In this document: positions 37,410-46,698 of the stretch, piece after piece
Layout of the letters: each line of letters opens with the position of its first letter
Numbering within the stretch: position 1 is the stretch's first letter
NCBI RefSeq assembly: GCF_036621415.1
Contig: NZ_CP030941.1
Coordinates: 3,594,001-3,658,000 of the forward strand
Origin: Nitratireductor thuwali
Lineage (GTDB): Bacteria > Pseudomonadota > Alphaproteobacteria > Rhizobiales > Rhizobiaceae
Length of the DNA stretch: 64,000 nt
Direction: 5' to 3'
The notes under the pieces: generated by a model
Database searches by the model: none
Seen by the model: the letters and a program-made list of their open reading frames with translations, nothing else
What the model was told of the DNA's origin: nothing
Translations under genes and position numbers: made by a program

Positions 37410-38608
37410 GCATGGCCCCCTTTCGGCCGCACCATCCGCCGCAGGCGAAGCCCCAGCCGGGCCATTGCTTCGCGGTCGCGCCTCATGCGGGCGAACCACT
37501 TCTCCGTCCAGCTCGCCGGCAGTTCCATCACCCTGTTCGTGGCGATGAAGCCGGCGGCGACCAGACCCATCCCAATGGGAATGGCGTAAAGCATGAAGGA
37601 GAAGAAGGGTGTCGTCTCAGCCTCGTTTCCGGCGTAGAAGCCGCCCCACCGCACCAGCAGACCGATGGCCATGGTGGTGACCATCGGATGCAGCCGCGCC
37701 TCGCGGAAGGAGCGGGCATCGCCGGCCACCGCGATGCCGATCAGGGCAAAGACGATCGGATAAAGCCACTCCGAAAGCCGCATGTGCAGCTCTGCCCGGA
37801 ACGACTGCGGATTGCTGGCGTAGAACTTGTCCTCGGGATCGGGGTTGAGCAGATAGGTCAGGTACCGGTCCTTGGGATACAGCGTCGGCTTGCCGCCGGC
37901 CGACATGAACTGGGAAAGGTCGAAGGGATAGGAATCGAAGCGAATGATCGAAACATCGCCGTTTTTCGACTGCCGCTGCACCTCTCCGTCCTGCATCACG
38001 AGCACGCTGCCGCCTTCTCGTTCCACCGCGGCACCACGCCGCGCGTGATAGACGAGCTTCATGTCCTCATCTCGCGAATCGGCCACGAAGATGCCGCTCA
38101 GCTCGCCATTGGGAAGGCGTTCGGAAATCTGGACGAACAGTCCCTCATCGACCTTCCGGAAGGCCCCTTCCTGCAGAAAGGTGGTGATGAGGTCCGCGTT
38201 CGCGTTGGCGAGAAGCTGCCGCAGTTTCTGGCGGGCATAAGGTTCGAGCGAATTGTTGATGGCGAAGGCGGCAATGCTGGCGGTGACGGCGACGATGAGG
38301 ATCGGCCGGATGATGGTGGTGCGCGGGCTGCCGGCCGCGCTGACCACCACGAGTTCGGAATCCGCGTTCATCGTGGCCAGTGTCTGCGCAACAGCGATGC
38401 CGATGGCGAACGGCATGATGATCGGTATGACGGCTGGCAGGGCAAGGGCCGCTACCGCGAAGAAGGTGGACGCCGCCTGGCCGCTGCTGGTCACCAGGTC
38501 GAGCCTGTTGAGCACCTGCGTCGTCCACACGATGACGAGCACCCACGCAAGCGCCGCGGCGAAGATCGCCACGGTGCGCCGCAATATATAGAGCTCGATA
38601 ACTTTCAT
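37406..38608 (-). CDS. lptF: LPS export ABC transporter permease LptF
   Basis: A 400-residue partner of LptG with the same architecture. The opening [20 protein letters not shown] and the first periplasmic turn [13 protein letters not shown] are LptF-like. Six membrane helices flank a periplasmic beta-domain (about 130-290). First gene of the lptF-lptG-lptD-surA-pdxA-rsmA operon; the promoter should lie in the 282 bases shared with divergent pepA. lptB and lptC are not in the window. Confidence 0.94.
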   Translation of the reverse strand: MKVIELYILRRTVAIFAAALAWVLVIVWTTQVLNRLDLVTSSGQAASTFFAVAALALPAVIPIIMPFAIGIAVAQTLATMNADSELVVVSAAGSPRTTIIRPILIVAVTASIAAFAINNSLEPYARQKLRQLLANANADLITTFLQEGAFRKVDEGLFVQISERLPNGELSGIFVADSRDEDMKLVYHARRGAAVEREGGSVLVMQDGEVQRQSKNGDVSIIRFDSYPFDLSQFMSAGGKPTLYPKDRYLTYLLNPDPEDKFYASNPQSFRAELHMRLSEWLYPIVFALIGIAVAGDARSFREARLHPMVTTMAIGLLVRWGGFYAGNEAETTPFFSFMLYAIPIGMGLVAAGFIATNRVMELPASWTEKWFARMRRDREAMARLGLRLRRMVRPKGGHA

Positions 38609-38890
38609 CGTCGGCAGCTATTCCGCTGTTCATGGCAGGCGCAAGGCGAGGCCGGCGAAACGAACGCTTCGCACGAACCGTGGTACACCACTGTCTGCCG
38701 GCTTAGAAGGCGTCTCCATCAATGTCCCCGCGCCAGTCTGTCGCGGGGAGGGCTAATGAAGCGGAAACGAACAGGGTTAACGAATCGATGCCGTCCGCGC
38801 TTGAAGGCATTTGGCCGGGCTACCCCTTGTCAATTTTCCGAAAAACGCCAAGATCGCCCCAGTTCGCTACCTCAACCTACAGGAAAATCC

Positions 38891-40381
38891 ATGACCGAGA
38901 GACCGTCCGTTGCCTTTGCGAAGTTCTCCACTCCCAAGAAAGGCACCGTGATCGTGCTGGTGCCCGAGGGCACAAAGCTCGGCTCCCATGCGGCGGAGGT
39001 CGATCCGGCGGGCGTGCTCGCGCGTGCTTTCTCGGCCGCCGAATTCACCGGCAAGCTCGCCTCCACGGTTGAAGTGCTTGCACCGCATGGCACCGAATAT
39101 GACCGGCTGACGGCCGTCGGCGTCGGAAAGCTGGAGGATATGAACGAGGAGGCCTGGCTGAAGATCGGCGGGGCGGCCGCCGCCGCCTCCAAGAAGGCGA
39201 CCGACGTCGCCATCATCGTCGACATCGCCGGCCATGAGGCCACGCCGAAGGAGGCCGCCTCCATCGGCCTGGGCGTGATGCTGCGCTCCTACGTCTTCGA
39301 CAAATACAAGACGCGCAAGGATGAGGACAACGGCAAGGCGGCCAAGCCCGCCAGCTTCACCATCCAATGCGCCGACGTGTCCGCCGCGCGCAAGGCCTGG
39401 GCGTCGGCCGAGGCGATAGGCGAGGGCGTGCTGTCGGCCCGCGATCTGGTCAACGAACCTGCCAATATTCTGGGGCCCATCGAGTTCGCCGAGAAGGCCA
39501 AGGAATTGGAGAAACTCGGCGTGAAGGTGGAGATCCTTGGCGAAAAGGAGATGAAGAAGCTCGGCATGGGCGCGCTTCTCGGCGTGGCCCAGGGTTCCGT
39601 TCGTCCGCCGCGCATCGCCGTGATGCAGTGGAGCGGCGGAAAGTCCAAGGACAGGCCCGTCGCCTTTGTCGGCAAGGGCGTGGTCTTCGATACGGGCGGC
39701 ATCTCCATCAAGCCGGCGGGCGGCATGGAGGACATGAAGGGCGACATGGGAGGCGCGGCAGCGGTCGTCGGCGTCATGCACGCACTGGCTGCCCGCAAGG
39801 CCAAGACGAACGCGCTGGGCGTCATCGGGCTGGTCGAAAACATGCCCGACGGAAACGCCCAGCGTCCCGGCGATATCGTCACGTCCATGTCGGGACAGAC
39901 CATCGAGGTCATCAACACCGATGCCGAGGGCCGGCTCGTGCTGGCCGATCTGCTCTGGTACTGCAACGACAAGTACAAGCCGCAGTTCATGATCAATCTC
40001 GCCACGCTCACCGGCGCCGTCATCATCGCGCTCGGCCATCACCACGCCGGTCTGTTTTCCAACAATGACGATCTGGCCGAAAGGCTGTCGGCATCGGGCA
40101 AGGCAACCGGCGAAAAGGTCTGGCGCCTGCCGCTCGGCAAGGAATACGACAAGCTGATCGACACCAAGAACGCCGACATGAAGAACACCGGCGGACGCAC
40201 CGCCGGCTCCATCACCGCCGCGCAGTTCCTGCAGCGCTTCGTCAAGGATACGCCCTGGGCGCACCTGGATGTCGCCGGCACGGCGATGGCCTCGCCCGCG
40301 ACGGAGATCAGCCAGGGGTGGGCTTCCGGCTATGGGGTGCGCCTGCTCGATCGGCTGGTGGCCGACCACTACGAGGGGTGA
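38891..40381 (+). CDS. pepA: leucyl aminopeptidase
   Basis: A 496-residue M17 metallopeptidase, probably hexameric with two metal ions. The N-terminal macro-like domain precedes [15 protein letters not shown] (about 260-275, metal ligands) and the signature NTDAEGRL (about 342-349). The C-terminal half with [17 protein letters not shown] is intact. ATG 38891 begins MTERPSVAF. The 282-base gap to lptF contains an imperfectly explained inverted repeat (CCCCGCG 38726-38732, CGCGGGG 38742-38748). holC starts one base after its stop. Confidence 0.96.
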   Translation: MTERPSVAFAKFSTPKKGTVIVLVPEGTKLGSHAAEVDPAGVLARAFSAAEFTGKLASTVEVLAPHGTEYDRLTAVGVGKLEDMNEEAWLKIGGAAAAASKKATDVAIIVDIAGHEATPKEAASIGLGVMLRSYVFDKYKTRKDEDNGKAAKPASFTIQCADVSAARKAWASAEAIGEGVLSARDLVNEPANILGPIEFAEKAKELEKLGVKVEILGEKEMKKLGMGALLGVAQGSVRPPRIAVMQWSGGKSKDRPVAFVGKGVVFDTGGISIKPAGGMEDMKGDMGGAAAVVGVMHALAARKAKTNALGVIGLVENMPDGNAQRPGDIVTSMSGQTIEVINTDAEGRLVLADLLWYCNDKYKPQFMINLATLTGAVIIALGHHHAGLFSNNDDLAERLSASGKATGEKVWRLPLGKEYDKLIDTKNADMKNTGGRTAGSITAAQFLQRFVKDTPWAHLDVAGTAMASPATEISQGWASGYGVRLLDRLVADHYEG

Positions 40382-40382
40382 G

Positions 40383-40829
40383 GTGGACGTTCTCTTTTAC
40401 CACCTGACCGAATCGACGCTGGAAGACGCGCTTCCTCCGCTCCTGGAAAAGAGCCTGGAGCGGGGGTGGAAGGTGGCGGTGCAGACGGCGAGCCCGGAGC
40501 GCCGCGATGCGCTCGATGCACATCTGTGGACCTTCCGCGACGACAGTTTCCTGGCCCATGGCACAGATCTGGAGCCGGAACCGGCGGCACAGCCCATTTT
40601 GCTGACCACCAGGGCGGACAACCCCAACGAGGCTTCGATCCGCTTTCTGGTAGAGGGCGCTGAACCCGGGGCGCTCGAGGGATACGAACGCGCCGTCTTC
40701 CTGTTCGACGGCCACGACACGATGCAGCTCGAGGCGGCGCGCGGCCAATGGAAGGCGATGAAAGCCGCCGGCCACGCCGTGACCTATTGGCAGCAGGGCC
40801 CAGACAGGCGCTGGCAGAAGAAGGCGTGA
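40383..40829 (+). CDS. holC: DNA polymerase III chi subunit
   Basis: A 148-residue HolC protein. Family features seen: FYHLTESTLEDALPPLLEK at the N-terminus, the RRDALDAHLWTFRDDSFLAHG segment and LFDGHD near the end. Chi links the clamp loader to single-strand DNA-binding protein. GTG 40383 is the start, placed one base after the pepA stop TGA with GAGGGG as ribosome site. pepA-holC is a common proteobacterial pair. Confidence 0.93.
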   Translation: MDVLFYHLTESTLEDALPPLLEKSLERGWKVAVQTASPERRDALDAHLWTFRDDSFLAHGTDLEPEPAAQPILLTTRADNPNEASIRFLVEGAEPGALEGYERAVFLFDGHDTMQLEAARGQWKAMKAAGHAVTYWQQGPDRRWQKKA

Positions 40830-40869
40830 GGCGCGCCGCAGGTTGGGGGCGGCTCTACACCAGCATAGG

Positions 40870-40903
40870 CCGTCATCAACTCTATTTTCAGAGTTGATGA
40901 CGG
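40870..40903. repeat. perfect 14-bp inverted repeat between convergent genes
   Basis: CCGTCATCAACTCT (40870-40883) and AGAGTTGATGACGG (40890-40903) pair perfectly around ATTTTC. It lies between holC (+) and the ABC-F gene (-). No T run follows on either strand, so it is at best a non-canonical bidirectional terminator. A dispersed repeat or protein-binding site is also possible. Confidence 0.6.
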
Positions 40904-40986
40904 TCACGCAGCCTTGCCCCCAAAAGGGTTACCGAACATCCTCAGATATGATGACGTACTGAAAATGGCGGCGGTGACATGACACC

Positions 40987-42864
40987 CTATCCGGCCATTT
41001 CTTCCTCATATTCGGCGGAAAGCGTCAGCCACTTGTCCTCGTGCCTTGCGACGGTGGCGGCCAGCTCGGCCCGCTCCTTGGCCAGTCGCGTGGCCTTCGC
41101 CGGATCGCGCTCATAGAGCGCCGGATCGGCCATCTCTGCCTCCACAGCGGCGATGCGCTTGCGGGTACGCTCGATCAGGCCTTCCGTCGTCTTGATCTCC
41201 TTGGCCAGCGGCTCCAGCGCCGCCCGCCGCTTTGCCGCCTCGCGCCGCTTGTCGGCCTTCGAGGCCTTGTCCGCTTCCTTGCGCTCCCGGCGCTGGCTGC
41301 CGCCCCCGGTGGTCAGCGCGCGGTAGTCCTCCATGTCGCCGTCATAGGGCTTCACCGTCCCCTGATCGACCAGCCACAGCCGGTCGGCGCATGCCTCGAT
41401 CAGGTGCCGGTCGTGGCTGATGAGGATGACCGCGCCGTCGAATTCGTTAAGCGCCTCGACCAGCGCTTCGCGGCTGTCGATGTCCAAATGGTTGGTCGGC
41501 TCGTCGAGGATGAACAGATGCGGCGCCTCGAACGAGGCGAGCCCCATGAGAAGCCTTGCCTTCTCGCCGCCCGAAAGGTCGCGCGCCGGCGTTTCCATCT
41601 TCTCGGTGGAAAGCCCGAACTGCGCCACCCGCGCCCGCACCCTTGCTTCCGGCGCACCGGGCATCAGCCGGCGCACATGCTGATGGGCGTTTTCGTCCGG
41701 GCGCAGATCCTCGAGCTGGTGCTGCGCGAAAATCGACACCTTGAGGCCGGGCGCCAGCGTCAGCTTGCCGGCCTGGAGACCGAGCCTGCCGGCGATCAGC
41801 TTGGCGAAGGTGGACTTGCCGTTGCCGTTGGCGCCCAGCAGCGCGATGCGGTCGTCATTGTCGATGCGCAGGGACAGGTTTTTGAGGATGGGCTTCCCGT
41901 CCTGATAGCCCACAGCGCCGTTCTCGATGGCGACGATGGGCGAGGCCACGGCCTTTTCAGGGCTTGGAAAGCGGAAGGGCGTGACGTTCTGGTTCACGGT
42001 CGCCGCGACGACCTGCATCTTCTCCAGCGCTTTCAGCCGCGATTGCGCCTGGCGCGCCTTGGACGCCTTGTAACGGAAGCGGTCGACGAAGGACTGCATG
42101 TGCTTGCGCTGGGCATCCTGCTTGACCCGCATCTTTTCCTGCAGTTCGGCCTTCTCCGCATATTGCCGGGCGAACTGGTCGTAGCCGCCGGACCAGAAGG
42201 TCAGCTTGCGGTTTTCCAGATGCACGATCGAGTTGACCGCCTTGTTGAGAAGGTCCCGATCATGGCTGATGAGAAGGACCGTGTGCGGATAGCGCGAGAG
42301 GTAGCCCTCCAGCCACATCGTGCCTTCCAGGTCGAGATAGTTGGTTGGCTCGTCGAGCAACAAAAGGTCCGGTTCGGCGAACAGCACCGCGGCCAGCGCC
42401 ACCCGCATGCGCCAGCCTCCGGAGAAGGACGAGGCCGGGCGTTTCTGGGCTTCGGCGTCGAATCCCAGGCCGGCCAGAATCGAGGCGGCGCGCGCCTCGG
42501 CCGAATGGGCCTCGATATCGGCCAGCCGGGTCTGGATCTCCGCGATGCGGTGGGCATCGCCCGCCGTCTCCGCCTCCGCCATCAGCCGCGCCCGCTCGGC
42601 ATCCGCCTTCAGGACGATGTCGATCAGCGGCTCTTCTGTGCCGGGCGCTTCCTGTGCCACCTGGCCGATGCGCGTGGCTTTCGGCAGGTTTACGCTGCCC
42701 GTCTCCGGCGACAACTCGCCCGTGATGGCGCGAAACAGCGTGGTCTTGCCGGTGCCGTTGCGGCCGACAAGGCCGGCTTTGGCGCCGGCAGGCAGGCTGA
42801 CCGAGGCATGCTCGATGAGCAGCCGGCCGGCGACGCGCAGCGAAAGATCGTTGATGGCAAGCAT
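40987..42864 (-). CDS. ABC-F family ATPase (Uup/YheS-like)
   Basis: A 625-residue soluble protein with two tandem ABC domains and no membrane part. First domain: GRNGTGKTT (about 35-43), SFSGGWRMRVALA and LLLLDEPTNYLDL. Linker: QRKHMQSFVDRFRYKASKARQ. Second domain: LGANGNGKST, LSGGEKARLLMG and LFILDEPTNHLDID. A basic C-terminal coiled coil follows (ERKEADKASKADKRREAAKRR). ABC-F proteins bind the ribosomal E site and relieve stalls. This looks like the housekeeping YheS/ABCF type, not an antibiotic-resistance member. Start ATG 42864. Confidence 0.93.
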   Translation of the reverse strand: MLAINDLSLRVAGRLLIEHASVSLPAGAKAGLVGRNGTGKTTLFRAITGELSPETGSVNLPKATRIGQVAQEAPGTEEPLIDIVLKADAERARLMAEAETAGDAHRIAEIQTRLADIEAHSAEARAASILAGLGFDAEAQKRPASSFSGGWRMRVALAAVLFAEPDLLLLDEPTNYLDLEGTMWLEGYLSRYPHTVLLISHDRDLLNKAVNSIVHLENRKLTFWSGGYDQFARQYAEKAELQEKMRVKQDAQRKHMQSFVDRFRYKASKARQAQSRLKALEKMQVVAATVNQNVTPFRFPSPEKAVASPIVAIENGAVGYQDGKPILKNLSLRIDNDDRIALLGANGNGKSTFAKLIAGRLGLQAGKLTLAPGLKVSIFAQHQLEDLRPDENAHQHVRRLMPGAPEARVRARVAQFGLSTEKMETPARDLSGGEKARLLMGLASFEAPHLFILDEPTNHLDIDSREALVEALNEFDGAVILISHDRHLIEACADRLWLVDQGTVKPYDGDMEDYRALTTGGGSQRRERKEADKASKADKRREAAKRRAALEPLAKEIKTTEGLIERTRKRIAAVEAEMADPALYERDPAKATRLAKERAELAATVARHEDKWLTLSAEYEEEMAG

Positions 42865-42969
42865 GGCAGCGCGGTTGTGGCGGAGGTGACTGCCTCTGGC
42901 AAGCCCTTTTCTCGCCAGAAATGAGTACGGCCCGCGCAAAGCGGGCCGTACTCCGACATTTCTGCCTCG

Positions 42970-43743
42970 TCAGTTGACGGCGGAAAGCGCCTTGCAGAGT
43001 CGCACCAGGCCATAGTCGTAGGCGTTGGGATCCAAAAGGATCGCGCCGCAGAGCTTCTTGTTCTTGAGAAGCTCGGCGTTCGACATGCGCATGACGGCGT
43101 CGTCGTAACGGTCGCGGCTGCTCCAGAAGCCGCCTCCACCGCCGCCTCCACCGCCACCGCCAATGCCGCCGCCTCCGCCACCATTGCCGCCGCCGTTACC
43201 GCCGCCACCATTGCCGCCGCCGTTACCGCCGCCGCCGTTACCGCCGCCGCCATTACCGCCGCCGCCATTACCGCCGCCGCCATTGCCGCCGCCGCCATTG
43301 CCGCCGCCGCCTCCGCCGCCGGAACTGCCGCCTAGGCCGAGACCGAGGCTGGCGCCAAGGCCGCCGCTTCCGCCGATATCGGCACTCACGCCGGCATTGA
43401 GCCCGCCGCTGCCGCCGATCGAAGCGTCCGTCGACGTGGAGGCAAGGCTGCCGCCGCCAACCGTTGTGCTGTTGTTGGCATTGATGCCGCTGCTGCCGCC
43501 GATCGAGGCAGAGGTGTTGGAATCGACGAGGCTGCCGCCGCCGACCGTATTGCTGCTGCTGACATTGACGCCGTCGCTCCCGCCCAATGAAGCGTTCACA
43601 TCGGCATTCAGGCCGCCGTCGTCGCCGGAAATGCCGACACTGGCTACGCCGAGGTCGATCTCCAGCGCGGAGGCGGGCAGGGCCAGCCCCAGCACAAGCG
43701 TGCTTGCTGCGGCGGCCCGGAAAGCTTTCTTCGACAGGTTCAT
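42970..43743 (-). CDS. secreted glycine-rich repeat protein of unknown function
   Basis: A 257-residue protein I cannot assign. Signal peptide 1-26 (LVLGLALPASA). Residues about 27-135 hold an approximate repeat of roughly 25-35 residues with ASIGGSSGIN-type and TVGGGSL-type units, poor in hydrophobic residues apart from regular Ile/Val/Leu, as in beta-solenoid-like or adhesin repeats. Next is a 64-codon Gly run with Asn at regular spacing (GGGGN units). The C-terminal ~52 residues (FWSSRDRYDDAVMRMSN onward, two Cys) look like a compact conserved domain. GGAGAGA precedes the ATG. Two overlapping palindromes lie 50-75 bases upstream. Surface or periplasmic role inferred from the signal peptide alone. 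Confidence 0.75.
   Translation of the reverse strand: MNLSKKAFRAAAASTLVLGLALPASALEIDLGVASVGISGDDGGLNADVNASLGGSDGVNVSSSNTVGGGSLVDSNTSASIGGSSGINANNSTTVGGGSLASTSTDASIGGSGGLNAGVSADIGGSGGLGASLGLGLGGSSGGGGGGGNGGGGNGGGGNGGGGNGGGGNGGGGNGGGNGGGGNGGGNGGGGGGIGGGGGGGGGGGFWSSRDRYDDAVMRMSNAELLKNKKLCGAILLDPNAYDYGLVRLCKALSAVN
43129..43320 (-). repeat. GGN-codon minisatellite inside the glycine-rich gene
   Basis: A 192-base low-complexity tract encodes only Gly, Asn and one Ile, mostly as GGGGN units (15-bp period, Asn as AAT or AAC). Both 15-bp and 12-bp units are present, consistent with expansion and contraction in frame. Assembly in such a tract is error-prone. Confidence 0.85.
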
Positions 43744-43789
43744 AGCTTCTCTCCCTGGTTGCAGGCGGGAGGAAGCTGTCTTGAAGCTT

Positions 43790-43816
43790 GTAAGGAATCC
43801 TTACCTGAATTCAGGT
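43790..43816 (-). promoter_or_regulatory. two overlapping perfect palindromes in the leader of the glycine-rich gene
   Basis: GTAAGGAATCCTTAC (43790-43804, 7-base arms, central A) overlaps ACCTGAATTCAGGT (43803-43816, 14-base perfect palindrome) by two bases. They lie 47-73 bases upstream of the ATG and just downstream of a candidate promoter. This suggests one or two dimeric repressor sites. It is not a lux box: the second palindrome is 14 rather than 18-20 bases. Confidence 0.55.
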
Positions 43817-43846
43817 GTTTCTAGATGAAATTGAATCAACTCTGCG

Positions 43847-43874
43847 ATTAGATAATGATGAAGGTGACTTGCAA
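43847..43874 (-). promoter_or_regulatory. candidate promoter of the glycine-rich gene
   Basis: On the minus strand TTGCAA (43874-43869) and TCTAAT (43852-43847) are 16 bases apart inside the most AT-rich part of the window (43800-43990). Transcription would start near 43840 and run through the palindromes. Judged by eye only. Confidence 0.35.
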
Positions 43875-44017
43875 TGTCGCATAATCTTCATGATTGTGCG
43901 CTAAGTTTCAGAAATTGCGTTAGAAATCGGGATATAACCGACAGATTAACGATTTGCTTAGTACACGAAATGCAACTCAGGGGTGATTTTTTGTGAAACC
44001 CTGGCGAGTCGTTGCCA

Positions 44018-44530
44018 TCACGCATGCACTCTCCCGGTTGTGCTTCGGTGAAAGTAAACGAGGTCGAGAGAAGGCGGCGCCTTGCCGAGGACGGAAAGGA
44101 TCATATGCGCCTGCCCGCGATGGTGCGTCTGGTGGTTGAAGAAGTGGGCGAGCGCGGGGGAAAGCCGCTGCGTGACGGTCGCCGGCTGGACGATCGTCCT
44201 GTAGGAGAAGGTCCGGTCGAATGCCGCCTCGTCCAGCCCGCCGACATAATGCTCGATCCGCGCGTCCTCGGCCTCCCGGGCCGCCTTCAGGTCGGCCAGG
44301 CGGTCATGAAGGACGGTATCCAGCTTTGCCGGCGCATCGCCTTCGCCGGTGAAGCGCTTCATCCAGATGCGGTCGGCGACGAGTATGTGGTTGAGCGTGC
44401 CGAGCATCGACCCGAAAAAGGCGCCCACGTTCCGCCCAAGCTCGTCGTCCGACAGCGCCTCGGCCGCTTCGTACACCCGCTCGTTGGCCCACCGATTATA
44501 GGCAGCCATCATCACAAAATGCCGTTTCAT
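44018..44530 (-). CDS. DinB family metal-binding protein
   Basis: A 170-residue four-helix bundle of the DinB/DUF664 superfamily. Metal-binding histidines: H48 in LNHILVADRIWM and a pair in NHQTHHRGQAH near 132-140. Relatives include mycothiol- and bacillithiol-dependent S-transferases, but many members have unknown function. The N-terminal MMAAYNRWANERVYEA is characteristic. Stands alone, with an AT-rich 274-base gap to the glycine-rich gene and 167 bases to the GST gene. Confidence 0.9.
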   Translation of the reverse strand: MKRHFVMMAAYNRWANERVYEAAEALSDDELGRNVGAFFGSMLGTLNHILVADRIWMKRFTGEGDAPAKLDTVLHDRLADLKAAREAEDARIEHYVGGLDEAAFDRTFSYRTIVQPATVTQRLSPALAHFFNHQTHHRGQAHMILSVLGKAPPSLDLVYFHRSTTGRVHA

Positions 44531-44697
44531 GACGAACCCCGTCTCCCGTTTGCCTCGAAGGTAGGTATTATGAAGCAGATGAGCCCTGCTGAAGCATCAA
44601 TTTCCTTCATGAAGCCATTGATGAAACTGCATGGAAAAACCGCCTGCCGCGTATAGATTTCGACGACCGACATGGATCAGGAAAGAGGCCGCGCGTC

Positions 44698-45390
44698 ATG
44701 ACCATTCTCCTCTACGACCTGGTGGGGACCGACGCCTCGCGTCCATTCAGTCCGCACTGCTGGAAGGCCGCCTTCGCGCTCGCGCATAAGGGTCTGAAGT
44801 TCCGTTCGGTACCGACCCGTTTCCTGGATATCCCGGCGGTTGAAGATGGCGCCACCAAGACGGTGCCGCTCATCCGCGACGGCGATAAGCTCGTGGGCGG
44901 CTCCTTCGATATCGCCGTCTATCTCGACGAGGCCTATCCCGACCGGCCGACGCTGTTCGGCGGGGAAGGGGGCCGCGCGGCGACCCGGTTCATAGAGCGC
45001 TGGTCCCACCTCACGCTCCACGCCTTCATCGGCCAGGCCGCGCTGATGGACATCCACGATATGCTCGGGCCGCAGGACCGCGCCTATTTCCGCAAGAGCC
45101 GGGAGGAGCGCTTCGGCAAGGCGCTTGAGGAGGTGCCGGCGGACCGCGATGAGAAGGTTGCCGCCTTCCGCGAGGCGCTGGAACCGCTGAGGACGCTGTT
45201 TTGGAAACAGCCATTCGTAGGCGGCGAAGGGCCGCTCTTCGGCGACTACATCATCGCCGGCGCGCTGCAATGGGCGCGCGTATCGTCGCCTTTCGCGCTG
45301 CTGCAAGACGATGATCCCGTCGCCCAATGGTTCGAGCGGTGTCTCGATCTGCATGGAGGCCTCGCCCGCCGCGTGCCTGCAGCGGCCTGA
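44698..45390 (+). CDS. glutathione S-transferase family protein
   Basis: A 230-residue protein with an N-terminal thioredoxin-like domain (DASRPFSPHCWKAAFALAHKGL) and a helical C-terminal domain (about 90-225). The Ser of SRPFSPHCWK is in the position of the catalytic Ser/Cys of beta-etherase-like GSTs, so it may act on bulky glutathione substrates such as lignin-type ethers or haloaromatics (inference). Typical GSTs of this subclass are about 230-260 residues. Separate promoter likely; ndk follows 76 bases later on the same strand. Confidence 0.85.
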   Translation: MTILLYDLVGTDASRPFSPHCWKAAFALAHKGLKFRSVPTRFLDIPAVEDGATKTVPLIRDGDKLVGGSFDIAVYLDEAYPDRPTLFGGEGGRAATRFIERWSHLTLHAFIGQAALMDIHDMLGPQDRAYFRKSREERFGKALEEVPADRDEKVAAFREALEPLRTLFWKQPFVGGEGPLFGDYIIAGALQWARVSSPFALLQDDDPVAQWFERCLDLHGGLARRVPAAA

Positions 45391-45466
45391 ACACCCTTCA
45401 CAGACGCCTCTGCCCCGGCTATAGACCCGCCATCTCAAATATTCTCCCAGAATCGAAGGATTTGAA

Positions 45467-45889
<423 letters not shown>

Positions 45890-45933
45890 ATCGATCTTCC
45901 AGCCGCAAGCCGCAGACTGTTGAAAAGACTCTG

Positions 45934-45963
45934 AAAAGCCGGTGGCGGTGCCGCCGGCTTTTT
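45934..45963 (+). terminator. intrinsic terminator after ndk
   Basis: AAAAGCCGG and CCGGCTTTT close a hairpin with a GC-rich inner part (GGCGG/CCGCC) and a run of five T. It serves the plus strand after ndk. The A run on the other side could also terminate moaE transcription from the minus strand. Confidence 0.85.
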
Positions 45964-45973
45964 CTGTGCCTGG

Positions 45974-46441
45974 CTATTTCTTCCAGCGTCCGGCCGCTGC
46001 CGCATCGCTTTCCCTGGCTTCCACCCAGCCGCCTTCGCCGCCATCGGCAAGATGTTCTTTCTTCCAGAACGGCGCGCGCGATTTCAGGTAGTCCATCAGG
46101 AAGTCCGCTGCCTCGAACGCCGCCTTGCGGTGCGCGGACGCCGCCACGATGAGGACGATGTTCTCCCCCGGCTTCATCACTCCGTGGCGGTGAATGACGG
46201 TGAGCCCTGTGACCGGCCAGCGCCCGACGGCCTCCTGCGCGACCCGCTCAAGCTCGGCTTCGGCCATGCCGGGGTAATGTTCCAGTTCGAGCGCGGCCAG
46301 CCGGCCGCCTTCGTCGCGGCACAGGCCGGTGAAGGTGACGACGGCGCCGACGTCGCGGCGGTTTTCCGCCAGCGCCCTTATTTCTGCCGCGGCGTCGAAA
46401 TCGCCGGGCTGGACCCTGATCGTGGGCCGGCAAGGCGCCAT
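45974..46441 (-). CDS. moaE: molybdopterin synthase catalytic subunit
   Basis: A 155-residue MoaE. GAVVTFTGLCRDE at the N-terminus, IHRHGVMKPGENIVLI, and the catalytic lysine motif KSRAPFWKKE near 125-134. It transfers sulfur from MoaD thiocarboxylate to precursor Z, making molybdopterin. Start at ATG 46441; GTG 46450 would overlap moaD by 8 bases. Partner moaD lies directly upstream. A molybdopterin enzyme is encoded at 54.5 kb. Confidence 0.95.
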   Translation of the reverse strand: MAPCRPTIRVQPGDFDAAAEIRALAENRRDVGAVVTFTGLCRDEGGRLAALELEHYPGMAEAELERVAQEAVGRWPVTGLTVIHRHGVMKPGENIVLIVAASAHRKAAFEAADFLMDYLKSRAPFWKKEHLADGGEGGWVEARESDAAAAGRWKK

Positions 46442-46442
46442 C

Positions 46443-46694
46443 TCAGCCACCCGTCATGGGCGGGAAAAGCGCGACCTCGCCCTTTTCCGGCAAGGGCGTG
46501 TCGTGATCCACATGCTCGTGATTGATGGCCACGCGGATGACCTCGGGATATTCCAGCGCCGCACCATAGTTTTCGCCGCGTTCCTTGAGCCATTCCAGGA
46601 GGTCCGACACGCGCACCACATCCGCCGGAAGGTCGACGTCTTCTTCGCCCTTGCCGATGCGCTCGCGTACCCAGGCGAAATAGATGAGCTTCAT
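46443..46694 (-). CDS. moaD: molybdopterin synthase sulfur carrier subunit
   Basis: An 83-residue ubiquitin-like protein whose C-terminal Gly-Gly (FPPMTGG) is adenylated and thiocarboxylated. IYFAWVRERIG at the N-terminus fits MoaD. Its stop is one base before the moaE ATG, and pgsA ends four bases before its ATG, so pgsA-moaD-moaE is one transcript. Confidence 0.95.
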   Translation of the reverse strand: MKLIYFAWVRERIGKGEEDVDLPADVVRVSDLLEWLKERGENYGAALEYPEVIRVAINHEHVDHDTPLPEKGEVALFPPMTGG

Positions 46695-46698
46695 GGCG

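Noticed and set aside
37397..40381. A possible fusion extending pepA by about 500 residues
   Set aside because: The extra part is antisense to lptF; the standard PepA start is ATG 38891.
43129..43320. CRISPR-like periodic repeat
   Set aside because: The periodicity comes from in-frame Gly/Asn codons; there are no spacers and no cas genes.
43803..43816. lux box (LuxR-type quorum-sensing site), because of ACCTG...CAGGT ends
   Set aside because: The palindrome is 14 bases while lux-type boxes are 18-20, and no luxI/luxR gene is in the window.
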